Below, in pieces: positions 1 through 5,500 of a DNA stretch of 7,132 bases. Location of the stretch: the NCBI GenBank assembly GCA_038063975.1, contig JBBTTY010000009.1:1-7132 (forward strand), in the 5' to 3' direction. Position 1 is the stretch's first letter. Every line of letters begins with the position of its first letter. Origin of the DNA: UBA6065 sp038063975. GTDB taxonomy: Bacteria > Patescibacteriota > Minisyncoccia > Phycocordibacterales > UBA6065. Both the position numbers and the translations under genes were made by a program. A model generated the notes under the pieces. The model had not been told where the DNA came from and ran no database searches. It saw only the letters and a program-made list of their open reading frames with translations.

Positions 1-79
1 TATTTTTCCCATATATACCAATTATATGAGTTGCATTTCAAACAAGAATTTTCAACATGTTCTTTGATAAGTGGAGACT

Positions 80-158
80 GGTTGAGTTTGGAAAGAGAGA
101 TGTGATTGATGTGCTGGGATTTTCCTAAGCAAATCGCATTTTTTAACCAAACTCAACT
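80..158 (+). promoter_or_regulatory. Long imperfect 5' hairpin ahead of the first gene
   Basis: Positions 81-91 pair perfectly with 147-157 (11 bp). After a small A-rich internal loop, 95-107 pair with 132-144 over 13 consecutive positions with several G-U wobbles. A short tip (117-119 with 123-125) closes the structure. The 3' arm ends 5 nt before the ATG at 164, so the folded RNA could hide the initiation region. No clear Shine-Dalgarno sequence is present. I read this by eye and did not compute a folding energy. Its role (translational control, RNase III site or protein binding) is inference. Confidence 0.6.
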
Positions 159-163
159 TCACC

Positions 164-490
164 ATGAAGAGCATTAATGTAGGAATTAAAAATGGTCGCA
201 GCATTCTGTTTCCGATTGGATCCACCGTGTCCGAGCTTCGCAAGCGTCTTGCGGAATACACTCAGGGTCACGATGTCACTCAATTGGACTCAAATGCGGG
301 GGTCATGATCGCTTCTTACGGATTGATCGGCTTGTCGGATTTCTGTGGCGTTTCCGAGAAGTGGTATCAAATGAGTGATAACCAAAAGATCACGGAGGGA
401 ATGATGCTACGCATTTTTCCGAAAAACTCCGACAGGTTCTACTGGTTCTTCACTTGCCTCGATCAGGGTGATCCCACACCAGTTTCTTGA
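164..490 (+). CDS. Small unrecognised protein, possible beta-grasp (ubiquitin-like) fold
   Basis: This 108-aa protein matches no family I recognise. It has no signal peptide and no transmembrane segment. The layout is suggestive of a beta-grasp domain: a strand (INVGIKN, residues 4-10), a turn and second strand (SILFPIG, 13-19), a helix (STVSELRKRLAEY, 20-32), and a late strand preceded by a polar turn (ITEGMMLRIFPK, about 76-87), resembling the 'dG..L.l.p' ending of ubiquitin-like and ThiS/MoaD-like domains. There is no C-terminal GG, so a conjugated modifier is unlikely. The fold is inference only. The ATG at 164 is the first start after the 5' hairpin. The gene ends in TGA 25 nt before a strong terminator and appears monocistronic. 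Its codons look richer in G and C than those of gatC or prfB and resemble the DGR target gene, which hints at an accessory origin. Confidence 0.6.
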   Translation: MKSINVGIKNGRSILFPIGSTVSELRKRLAEYTQGHDVTQLDSNAGVMIASYGLIGLSDFCGVSEKWYQMSDNQKITEGMMLRIFPKNSDRFYWFFTCLDQGDPTPVS

Positions 491-514
491 GAGTCTGGCT
501 AAATACTCTCTACC

Positions 515-540
515 AAACCGCATTCGTGCGGTTTTGTTTT
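515..540 (+). terminator. Rho-independent terminator of the first gene
   Basis: An 8-bp perfect stem (AAACCGCA at 515-522, TGCGGTTT at 527-534) closes a TTCG tetraloop and runs into a T-rich tract (TTTTGTTTT, 532-540). It lies 25 nt past the TGA of the 164-490 gene. Confidence 0.88.
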
Positions 541-551
541 GCCTGAAATTT

Positions 552-670
552 AAATGCAAAAGGAAGTCTGCGAGCGAAGACTTTCGGAGGACGCGAAGGC
601 GTCCGAGAATGAGACGGCTCGTCAGCAGACGGAGACAGCGTGCTCCACGAGCAGACTTCCTTTTGCATTT
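552..670. repeat. 119-nt palindromic element with 20-bp perfect arms (MITE-like or structured RNA)
   Basis: The arm at 552-571 is the exact reverse complement of 651-670 (20 of 20). The roughly 79-nt interior is GC-rich and itself folds: GGACGC/GCGTCC around GAAG (589-604), CGAA/TTCG (575-586), GACG/CGTC (613-622), and TGCTC/GAGCA around CAC (641-653), the last competing with the outer stem. A GCAGAC hexamer occurs at 625-630 as well as in the right arm, offering a second partner for GTCTGC (566-571). A T-rich run follows (668-682). The open frame across it (468-698, Arg-rich) looks fortuitous. No transposase and no clear target-site duplication is visible. It could be a non-autonomous mobile element, a structured RNA or a protein-binding palindrome. 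The sequence shows only the structure. Confidence 0.75.
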
Positions 671-729
671 TTATCTTTTCTTCACAAAAAATTCATAATT
701 TCTTTATCTAGGTTTGTTAGGGTTTAGAA

Positions 730-1107
730 ATGCTTTCTTCTGATCAAAGACAAATCATATTAAAATACAAAACTTTTTATCAAAACATTAGAAGTATCAA
801 ATGTCCGTATTTCAAGAACGAACCTGTATTTTTTAACAGAAAAGGTTTTAATCATCTTTTACGTAAAGGAAGGGATCCGAGAGCTTTTAATATTTTAATT
901 AAGAGACTTTCACTTTTACCTTATTGTGGGTTTGTTTTAACCGGCAGTCACACCAAAATTAAATATAAAGTCATAAAAGTAAATAATCATACTGCTCACT
1001 TTTGGGGATTTAATGCTTTTATAGATGGTAAGTATATGAGACTTGTTGTACGTCAAACAAATGAAGGACGAAAATATTTTTTTAGTCTGTTTCCTATAAA
1101 ACACTAA
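730..1107 (+). CDS. Small protein, possible BECR-fold (barnase/EndoU/colicin/RelE-like) nuclease
   Basis: This 125-aa protein has no signal peptide or membrane helix. The order of elements is a CPYF segment (25-28), a basic helix with a conserved-looking His (KGFNHLLRKG, 38-47; H42), an Arg-rich helix (LIKRLSLLP, 56-64), then beta-strand-like stretches with FWGF (91-94), LVVRQ (105-109; R108) and KYFFSLFP (115-122). This arrangement resembles the phage-type Barnase-EndoU-ColicinE5/D-RelE-like nucleases I recall in Patescibacteria, with H42, R59, R108 and S119 as candidate active-site residues. That is recall of a pattern, not a search result. No antitoxin-like partner is adjacent: a palindromic element precedes it and a minus-strand RNA follows. 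It is AT-rich and lysine-rich, unlike the 164-490 gene. The ATG at 730 follows TTAGGG about 8 nt upstream, a weak ribosome-binding site. The stop codon overlaps the hairpin at 1104-1129. Confidence 0.7.
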   Translation: MLSSDQRQIILKYKTFYQNIRSIKCPYFKNEPVFFNRKGFNHLLRKGRDPRAFNILIKRLSLLPYCGFVLTGSHTKIKYKVIKVNNHTAHFWGFNAFIDGKYMRLVVRQTNEGRKYFFSLFPIKH

Positions 1108-1191
1108 ACACCCCGTGAGGAGTGTTTAGAAGGGCCTGCCATCAGCGACGCCGATAGATGCATGCTCGTTAGAGTACATCGCAAGCTCTTA
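1097..1191 (-). ncRNA. Candidate small RNA of about 95 nt, family unknown
   Basis: A good sigma70-type promoter (1225 to 1198, minus strand) should start transcription near 1191. A terminator hairpin (1129 to 1104) followed by GUUUUAU ends it near 1097. Between them there is no plausible minus-strand ORF. The RNA can form a hairpin in which UAUCGGC pairs with GCUGAUG around GUC (about 1158-1141). It has no SRP Alu/S-domain motif, tmRNA tag or 6S-like layout that I recognise. It is transcribed convergently to the 730-1107 gene and overlaps its last codons. Confidence 0.45.
1104..1129 (-). terminator. Terminator hairpin reading on the minus strand
   Basis: An 11-position stem closes a 4-nt loop (1115-1118). 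On the plus strand position 1112 against 1121 is a C-A mismatch, but on the minus-strand RNA the same position is a U-G wobble, so the RNA stem is unbroken only on the minus strand. That strand also has the U-run (GUGUUUUAU) immediately after the stem, whereas the plus strand is followed by AAGGG. It may still shield the 3' end of the plus-strand gene ending at 1107. Confidence 0.65.
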
Positions 1192-1197
1192 TATATG

Positions 1198-1225
1198 ATG
1201 ATAGCAAATCTCTTTTTCCTGTCAA
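1198..1225 (-). promoter_or_regulatory. Sigma70-type promoter on the minus strand
   Basis: A perfect -35 TTGACA (1225 to 1220) is followed by a 16-nt spacer and TATCAT (1203 to 1198), one mismatch from the -10 consensus. It points away from gatC and toward the candidate RNA at 1191-1097. Confidence 0.65.
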
Positions 1226-1269
1226 CAAAAAAATTAGTTTTTCATCTCGCTAGATAAAGCCTTATTTGT

Positions 1270-1275
1270 TATAGT
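1270..1275 (+). promoter_or_regulatory. -10 box of gatC with leaderless spacing
   Basis: TATAGT lies exactly 6 nt before the gatC ATG (1282), which would put the transcription start at or next to the start codon. No Shine-Dalgarno sequence could fit. A -35 box is not recognisable. The same spacing is seen at 4356-4361 before the 53-aa ORF. Confidence 0.5.
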
Positions 1276-1281
1276 ATTTCT

Positions 1282-1575
1282 ATGATTTCAAAGGAAGAAA
1301 TAGTGAAATTAGCCTCTCTTTCCCGACTGAAACTTTCCGAGGAGGAAATTGTGCGTTTTCAGGGTGAAATGGGCTCTATTTTGGCTTATGTGGATAAACT
1401 CAAAACTGCTACAAGTGATAATAATGACACCAAAAATGAACCTGTTTCGCCTTCAAATAAAAACGTCATGAGAGAAGACGTCAATCCACATGAATCAGGT
1501 ATATATACTGACAAACTTATAAAAGCGGCGCCGAGACACGATAATCGATATATAAAGGTAAAGAAAATTCTGTAA
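1282..1575 (+). CDS. gatC: Asp-tRNA(Asn)/Glu-tRNA(Gln) amidotransferase subunit C
   Basis: GatC is the small subunit of the GatCAB amidotransferase, which converts Glu-tRNA(Gln) and/or Asp-tRNA(Asn) to the amidated forms in the cytoplasm. It wraps around and stabilises GatA. The 97-aa length is normal. The N-terminal helix pair (EEIVKLASLSRLKLSEEE, residues 5-22, then the helix around FQGEMGSILAYVDKL, 26-40) is the standard GatC start, and the C-terminal part carries the usual 'N..REDV...' stretch (NVMREDV, 60-66) and a basic tail. It is followed after 6 nt by gatA, so the two are almost certainly co-transcribed and translated together. The start at 1282 is set by the family N-terminus and by the -10 box 6 nt upstream. 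Confidence 0.93.
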   Translation: MISKEEIVKLASLSRLKLSEEEIVRFQGEMGSILAYVDKLKTATSDNNDTKNEPVSPSNKNVMREDVNPHESGIYTDKLIKAAPRHDNRYIKVKKIL

Positions 1576-1581
1576 GATTCT

Positions 1582-3012
1582 ATGAAAAAAGATTCTATAA
1601 AAACTATTGATCTAAAAAATCTCACTATAAAATCAGCTCATTCAGCTTTGATAGGTGGTGATTATACTGTTCGTGAGCTTTGTGAGGCTTATCTTTCGGA
1701 AATAAAAAAGAAAGACGGCGATATTCACGCTTATCTCGAAGTTTATGACGATGTTTTGAAACAAGCAGACGAGGCGCAGAAAAAAGTTTCGTCCAAAAAT
1801 ATGCTCGCCGGTATTCCTATGGCTATCAAGGATAATATTTTGATAGAAGGCAGGCGTGCCGGTTCGGCCTCAAAAATTCTCGAAGGCTATATCGCTCCAT
1901 ATGATGCGACAGTTATCAAAAAACTAAAGAAAGCTGGTGTGGTATTCATTGGTCGGACAAATATGGATGAGTTTGCTATGGGTAGTTCTACTGAAAATTC
2001 AGCATATGGAGTGACCAAAAATCCGCATGATATGGGTCGAGTCGCTGGCGGATCGAGTGGCGGATCGGCAGCAGCTGTCGGTGGTGGTTTGGTACTCGCC
2101 GGTCTCGGTTCTGATACAGGTGGTTCTGTGAGACAGCCTGCGAGCTATTGCGGTATCGTCGGTTTAAAACCCACTTATGGTTCAATTTCTCGTCATGGAC
2201 TGATGGCTATGGGATCCTCTCTCGATGTCATAGGTCCTCTCACAAAAACCGTCACAGACGCAGAAATACTTTTTAATTGTATGAAAGGCAAGGATCGTTA
2301 TGACAGCACTTCGATTGACGTAGATATAAAGGATAGTAGTTCAAAAATTTTAGGTGTGCCTAGGCACTTTCTCAAAGGTGATGGTATAGACTCTGCTGTC
2401 ATGAAATCCTTTGAGCGGTCAATAGAGAAATTTAAATCACTAGGATATCAGATTCGCGATATAGAATTACCGAATATAGAATATTCTCTGGCAGTTTATT
2501 ATATTCTCATGCCGGCCGAAGCCTCAACCAATCTCTCTCGTTTTGACGGCGTAAAATATGGTCTGCATAGAGAAGGAAAAAATCTTTTGGAAGATTATCT
2601 CCTCACACGAGCTTTTGGCTTTGGCAGAGAAGCTCGTCGTCGAATCATGCTTGGCACATATGTTCTCTCAAGTGGTTACTATGATGCTTATTATAACAAA
2701 GCTACCGCAGTACGAGAGCTTTTAAAATCTGATTTCGCTAGAGCCTTTCAGACCGTAGACGCTATTCTTACCCCTACAGCTCCGGCCGTGGCATTTAAAA
2801 TCGGAGAAAAAATGGCTGATCCGGTTTCTATGTATCTAGAAGACATATTTACTGTTACTGCAAATTTGGTAGGCGTGCCAGCCATATCAATTCCTGCCGG
2901 AAGCAAAGACATTGGAAGCAAACAACTTCCCATAGGTTTCCAAATAATTGCCTCTCACGGTCGTGAAGATATCCTCTTTGCTCTCGGAAAACAGTTTTTA
3001 AATGAGTCTTAA
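1582..3012 (+). CDS. gatA: Asp-tRNA(Asn)/Glu-tRNA(Gln) amidotransferase subunit A
   Basis: GatA is the amidase subunit of GatCAB. It hydrolyses glutamine (or asparagine) and passes ammonia to GatB, which activates and amidates the mischarged tRNA. The 476-aa length is typical. The amidase-signature catalytic triad is intact: Lys83 in AIKDN (81-85), the cis-Ser158 in GGSSGGS (156-162), and the nucleophile Ser182 in GSDTGGSVRQ (176-185). The spacings (75 and 24 residues) match those of characterised GatA enzymes. The GLKPTYG motif (194-200) and the C-terminal TPTAP and PIGFQ motifs are present. It follows gatC by 6 nt. GatB is not in the window: the next gene is an unrelated membrane protein, so gatB must lie elsewhere if the enzyme is complete. 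Its presence implies an indirect route to Gln-tRNA and/or Asn-tRNA. Confidence 0.96.
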   Translation: MKKDSIKTIDLKNLTIKSAHSALIGGDYTVRELCEAYLSEIKKKDGDIHAYLEVYDDVLKQADEAQKKVSSKNMLAGIPMAIKDNILIEGRRAGSASKILEGYIAPYDATVIKKLKKAGVVFIGRTNMDEFAMGSSTENSAYGVTKNPHDMGRVAGGSSGGSAAAVGGGLVLAGLGSDTGGSVRQPASYCGIVGLKPTYGSISRHGLMAMGSSLDVIGPLTKTVTDAEILFNCMKGKDRYDSTSIDVDIKDSSSKILGVPRHFLKGDGIDSAVMKSFERSIEKFKSLGYQIRDIELPNIEYSLAVYYILMPAEASTNLSRFDGVKYGLHREGKNLLEDYLLTRAFGFGREARRRIMLGTYVLSSGYYDAYYNKATAVRELLKSDFARAFQTVDAILTPTAPAVAFKIGEKMADPVSMYLEDIFTVTANLVGVPAISIPAGSKDIGSKQLPIGFQIIASHGREDILFALGKQFLNES

Positions 3013-3044
3013 ACGAGGTAGAATAGCAGTAGTAATAAAAAGAT

Positions 3045-3632
3045 ATGGACAGCATAAATTTTCTCAATCTCGAGTACATTTACCTGCGCATTTTTGACGC
3101 CTTCAAAAATTTTGACATTATAGCCATCCTCAACACCTTTATTCATTGGATAAACACTATAAAGCCATACACCATCGTTCTCACCGTTTTTCTATTATAC
3201 ATATTTTTTTATTCGATCATAAGACTCCGGCAGGTTGAAAAAGAAGAAGAAAGAAAATTTCATTCGAGCATTGCCTTAAAACAGGTCACCAATATTTCCG
3301 CAGATCAAGATACGGAACTCAATGATAAGTGGCTCAAGGTCCAGACTCATATAAACTCAGATAATCCTGCGGAATGGCGGTTGGCTATTCTAGAGGCGGA
3401 TATCATGCTTGGCGATATTCTGGAAAAAATGGGCTATCAAGGCGATTCAATAGGAGATAAATTAAAAAGCGTAGACAAAAGCGATTTTTTGACTCTGGAT
3501 TCTGCCTGGGATGCTCATCGCGTACGAAATCAAATAGCCCATGAAGGCGCTGATTTTCAATTAAACGAGAGGGAAGCAAAGCGCGTCATTGAGCTCTACA
3601 AAAAGGTTTTTGGGGAGTTTTATCACCTATAA
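3045..3632 (+). CDS. Membrane-anchored protein with a HEPN-like C-terminal domain
   Basis: This 195-aa protein has a single strong transmembrane helix (about residues 42-60, IVLTVFLLYIFFYSII). A mostly hydrophobic N-terminus precedes it and a charged linker (EKEEERK, 65-71) follows, so the C-terminal region is probably cytoplasmic. That region is helical, with a WRLAILEADIMLGDIL helix (111-126) and a RNQIAH motif (161-166). This fits the R-x4-6-H pattern of HEPN domains, many of which are RNases in toxin or defence systems. I recall similar proteins as a conserved family in Parcubacteria. The closeness of this memory and the motif make the domain call plausible, but nuclease activity is not established: HEPN-like folds also occur without it. 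The gene starts 32 nt after gatA on the same strand and may be read with it. There is no clear ribosome-binding site before the ATG. Confidence 0.78.
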   Translation: MDSINFLNLEYIYLRIFDAFKNFDIIAILNTFIHWINTIKPYTIVLTVFLLYIFFYSIIRLRQVEKEEERKFHSSIALKQVTNISADQDTELNDKWLKVQTHINSDNPAEWRLAILEADIMLGDILEKMGYQGDSIGDKLKSVDKSDFLTLDSAWDAHRVRNQIAHEGADFQLNEREAKRVIELYKKVFGEFYHL

Positions 3633-3672
3633 ATTTGCTATACACAGGGTGTTTAGATATTAACATTTTTGC

Positions 3673-3701
3673 TTGCGAGCGCAATTTAGATGTTGTATAC
3701 T
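3673..3701 (+). promoter_or_regulatory. Promoter of the initiator tRNA
   Basis: TTGCGA (3673-3678), a 17-nt spacer and TATACT (3696-3701). The tRNA begins 16 nt after the -10 box, leaving a short 5' leader for RNase P. Confidence 0.55.
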
Positions 3702-3717
3702 GTGATAGTTAAGTTAT

Positions 3718-3791
3718 AGCGGGGTAGAGCAGCCTGGTAGCTCGTCAGGCTCATAACCTGAAGGCCGTTGGTTCAAATCCAACCCCCGCAA
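3718..3791 (+). tRNA. Initiator tRNA-fMet (CAU)
   Basis: The cloverleaf is complete: acceptor 3718-3724 with 3784-3790, anticodon CAT at 3752-3754, T-loop TTCAAAT. The initiator hallmarks are an unpaired first base (A1 opposite A72) and the characteristic GAGCAGCCTGGTAGCTCGTC D-arm region. The anticodon stem reads TCAGG/CCTGA, so the usual three consecutive G-C pairs are reduced to two, with A29-U41 as the third. CCA is not encoded: A73 is followed by CAT. Confidence 0.95.
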
Positions 3792-3802
3792 CATTTAAAT
3801 AA

Positions 3803-3832
3803 AGTAAAAACGCCCAGTGGGGCGCTTTTACT
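3803..3832 (+). terminator. Terminator after the initiator tRNA
   Basis: AGTAAAA + CGCCC pair with GGGCG + TTTTACT around an AGTG loop, 12 bp with one A-C mismatch. The TTTTA run lies in the descending arm. The flanking A/T arms make it usable from either strand. The stretch 3833-3952 beyond it holds no ORF I can support. Confidence 0.75.
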
Positions 3833-3952
3833 AATCATTATAGTTGTACACATAGATAATACGTGGCTCTGGGGATTTTCTTTCACTTTTGGTATTTGCC
3901 TTGGAAAAGGAGGCGTGTTGTGATATCTTGTTACAGAAACAGCAAAATATAT

Positions 3953-4026
3953 GTCGGCGTAGCTCAGGTAGTTAGAGCATAGCACTCATAAAGCTAAGGT
4001 CGAAGGTGCAAGTCCTTCCGCCGACA
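3953..4026 (+). tRNA. tRNA with CAU anticodon (elongator Met or Ile2), with odd features
   Basis: The acceptor stem pairs perfectly (3953-3959 with 4019-4025), with discriminator A4026 and anticodon CAT at 3987-3989. It has a paired first base, so it is not an initiator. A CAU tRNA could be elongator Met or the lysidine-modified Ile2, and the sequence does not decide which. Two oddities stand out: the last anticodon-stem pair is A31-A39, and the T-loop reads TGCAAGT, putting G at position 55, where almost all tRNAs have U (pseudouridine). CCA is not encoded. Confidence 0.85.
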
Positions 4027-4043
4027 CAAATTTGGTTTTTTTC

Positions 4044-4071
4044 TTTGAAACCCGACAAAATTATGTATAAT
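4044..4071 (+). promoter_or_regulatory. Promoter of the Asp/Thr tRNA group
   Basis: A consensus TATAAT (4066-4071) lies 11 nt before the Asp tRNA. The -35 is poor (TTTGAA at 4044-4049 with a 16-nt spacer). It probably drives the Asp, Thr-GGU and Thr-CGU genes together, as they are separated by only 6 and 27 nt. Confidence 0.55.
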
Positions 4072-4082
4072 AACCCTTGCAT

Positions 4083-4157
4083 GCGGGTGTAGCTCAGTTT
4101 GGTTAGAGCGCTTCCCTGTCACGGAAGAGGTCGCGGGTTCGAACCCCGTCACTCGCG
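4083..4157 (+). tRNA. tRNA-Asp (GUC)
   Basis: The acceptor GCGGGTG pairs with CACTCGC (one G-U). The anticodon GTC is at 4118-4120 in the loop CTGTCAC. The T-loop is the standard TTCGAAC. Discriminator G73, the aspartate identity base, is present at 4157. CCA is not encoded (CAG follows). Confidence 0.95.
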
Positions 4158-4163
4158 CAGAAT

Positions 4164-4236
4164 GCCGTTGTAGCTCAGTTGGTAGAGCACGTCATTGGTA
4201 ATGACGAGGTCAACAGTTCAATCCTGTTCAACGGCT
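4164..4236 (+). tRNA. tRNA-Thr (GGU)
   Basis: The acceptor GCCGTTG pairs with CAACGGC (4229-4235). The anticodon GGT is at 4197-4199, in a perfectly paired CGTCA/TGACG stem. The discriminator is T73, shared with the other Thr tRNA in this window. CCA is not encoded (CCC follows). It begins 6 nt after the Asp tRNA. Confidence 0.94.
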
Positions 4237-4263
4237 CCCGGATTGATTTTTGTGAAAGAATCC

Positions 4264-4339
4264 GCCACCTTAGCTCAGCTGGTAGAGCAATACTTTCGTA
4301 AAGTAGAGATCCTCGGTTCGAGTCCGAGAGGTGGCTCCA
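4264..4339 (+). tRNA. tRNA-Thr (CGU), with encoded CCA
   Basis: The acceptor GCCACCT pairs with AGGTGGC (4329-4335). The anticodon CGT is at 4297-4299, the T-loop is TTCGAGT and the discriminator T73 is at 4336. CCA is encoded at 4337-4339, the only one of the five tRNAs here to do so. The first anticodon-stem pair is A27-G43. Confidence 0.93.
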
Positions 4340-4355
4340 AAACTTACAAATCAGT

Positions 4356-4361
4356 TATAAT
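4356..4361 (+). promoter_or_regulatory. -10 box with leaderless spacing before the 53-aa ORF
   Basis: A consensus TATAAT ends 6 nt before the ATG at 4368, the same geometry as at gatC. The -35 region would fall in the end of the Thr tRNA and is not recognisable. Confidence 0.5.
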
Positions 4362-4367
4362 AAATAT

Positions 4368-4529
4368 ATGTATGACTTTATAAGTAGTATAGGAAATATC
4401 ATAGGGGAGTATTTAAACAAACTTATCGATCTCTGTTTTGGCGAGAAAAAAGAAAAAATAAAACCATCCATAGATGTGAAATTGGTGGATTTATCCAAAC
4501 CATCGACCTGGACCAGAAAGAAGAAATAA
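4368..4529 (+). CDS. Small unrecognised 53-aa protein upstream of prfB
   Basis: The ORF starts MYDFISSIGN, contains an amphipathic or hydrophobic stretch (IGNIIGEYLNKLIDLCFG, residues 8-25), and ends in a lysine-rich tail (TRKKK). The TAA is separated from the prfB ATG by a single A, so ribosomes ending here could reinitiate on prfB. A consensus -10 box 6 nt upstream of the ATG supports real expression. It is not homologous to the missing N-terminal helices of RF2 as far as I can tell, and it lies in a different frame from prfB, ending in TAA rather than the TGA used for RF2 frameshifting. It could be a short upstream peptide, a genuine small protein or a chance ORF. Confidence 0.5.
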   Translation: MYDFISSIGNIIGEYLNKLIDLCFGEKKEKIKPSIDVKLVDLSKPSTWTRKKK

Positions 4530-4530
4530 A

Positions 4531-5400
4531 ATGAACAAAAGTTTACAGAGAGTTCTAGAAATTGAAAAATTAATAACAGATCAAGCTTTTTGGGAAAATA
4601 AAGATCGTGCTCAAACTATCTTGAAAGAATTAAACAGTCTCAAAGCCGAAATTGCCGAAGTTGAAAAGTTTGAGAAGGGGAATGCTGTTATAACTATCTT
4701 TTCCGGTGCTGGGGGAGATGATGCCGAGGATTTTTCACGAATGTTACTTGAGATGTATATGAAATATGCCGACAAAATAGGTTGGACAATACATTTTATA
4801 CACCAAAATCATAATGATCATGGAGGTTATAGAAATGTAACTTTTGAAATAATAGGCAAGGGAGCTTATGGAAATTTGAAAAACGAATCAGGTGTACATC
4901 GTTTGGTTCGTATATCGCCTTTTAATGCCAAAAAAATGCGTCATACTTCTTTTTCTCTTGTAGAAGTTATTCCGAAATTTGAAAAAATAGAACATATGCC
5001 GATTCCGCCGGAAGAAATCAGAATTGAATTTGCCAGATCGTCTGGTCCTGGCGGGCAAAATGTAAATAAACGTGAAACCGCCGTGCGGCTAGTTCACATA
5101 CCCACAAAAATCGCCGTACATTCAGATTCCGAACGTTCACAGGGGCAAAATAGGGAACAGGCCATGAAAATTTTGACAGCGAAACTTTATAAATTGCGTG
5201 AAGATGAAAAAATTGCTCGTGAAAAAGGCGCTTATATATCAAAAACCACAGACATAGAATGGGGCAATCAAATTCGTTCTTATGTCCTGCATCCTTATAA
5301 AATGGTTAAAGACCATAGGACAGGTGCGGAAACTTCAAATGTAGATGGCGTTTTGGAAGGGGACATAAATCTCTTTTTGGAGGCCGAAGGAGGGCTGTAG
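4531..5400 (+). CDS. prfB: Peptide chain release factor 2 (compact form)
   Basis: RF2 recognises UGA and UAA stop codons and triggers peptide release on the ribosome. The codon-reading tripeptide SPF is at residues 129-131 (ISPFNAKKMRHTSF context), which identifies RF2 rather than RF1. The catalytic GGQ is at 174-176 in SSGPGGQNVNK. The C-terminal IRSYVLHPY and KDHRTG motifs are typical. At 289 aa it is about 75 residues shorter than the E. coli protein: only about 50 residues precede the GAGGDDAEDF stretch, so most of the domain 1 helices, which in other bacteria contact the stalk base, are missing. The N-terminal FWENKDRAQTIL matches the family's 'vW....rAq.l', so the deletion is internal to domain 1 rather than a wrong start. 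No CUUUGA-type programmed frameshift site is present. A purine-rich AGAAAGAAG precedes the ATG. Confidence 0.93.
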   Translation: MNKSLQRVLEIEKLITDQAFWENKDRAQTILKELNSLKAEIAEVEKFEKGNAVITIFSGAGGDDAEDFSRMLLEMYMKYADKIGWTIHFIHQNHNDHGGYRNVTFEIIGKGAYGNLKNESGVHRLVRISPFNAKKMRHTSFSLVEVIPKFEKIEHMPIPPEEIRIEFARSSGPGGQNVNKRETAVRLVHIPTKIAVHSDSERSQGQNREQAMKILTAKLYKLREDEKIAREKGAYISKTTDIEWGNQIRSYVLHPYKMVKDHRTGAETSNVDGVLEGDINLFLEAEGGL

Positions 5401-5500
5401 TAAAATCATTTTTGTGGATAACTTTTCTCCATATTGATACTGTTATTTTGGCTATAAATAAGGCTTATTTTGGAAACTATCAAAAGGCCGTACGAAAAGC

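Noticed and set aside
468..698. 76-codon open frame rich in Arg
   Set aside because: It runs through the terminator and the palindromic element. Its composition is a product of the GC-rich inverted repeat and it has no family resemblance.
3033..3038. TAATAA, 6 nt before the ATG at 3045, as a third leaderless -10 box
   Set aside because: It matches the -10 consensus too poorly, and read-through from gatA is a simpler explanation.
5455..5469. AAATAAG-G-CTTATTT palindrome upstream of the target promoter
   Set aside because: It is a 15-nt AT-rich palindrome with no loop and no operator context, and could easily arise by chance.
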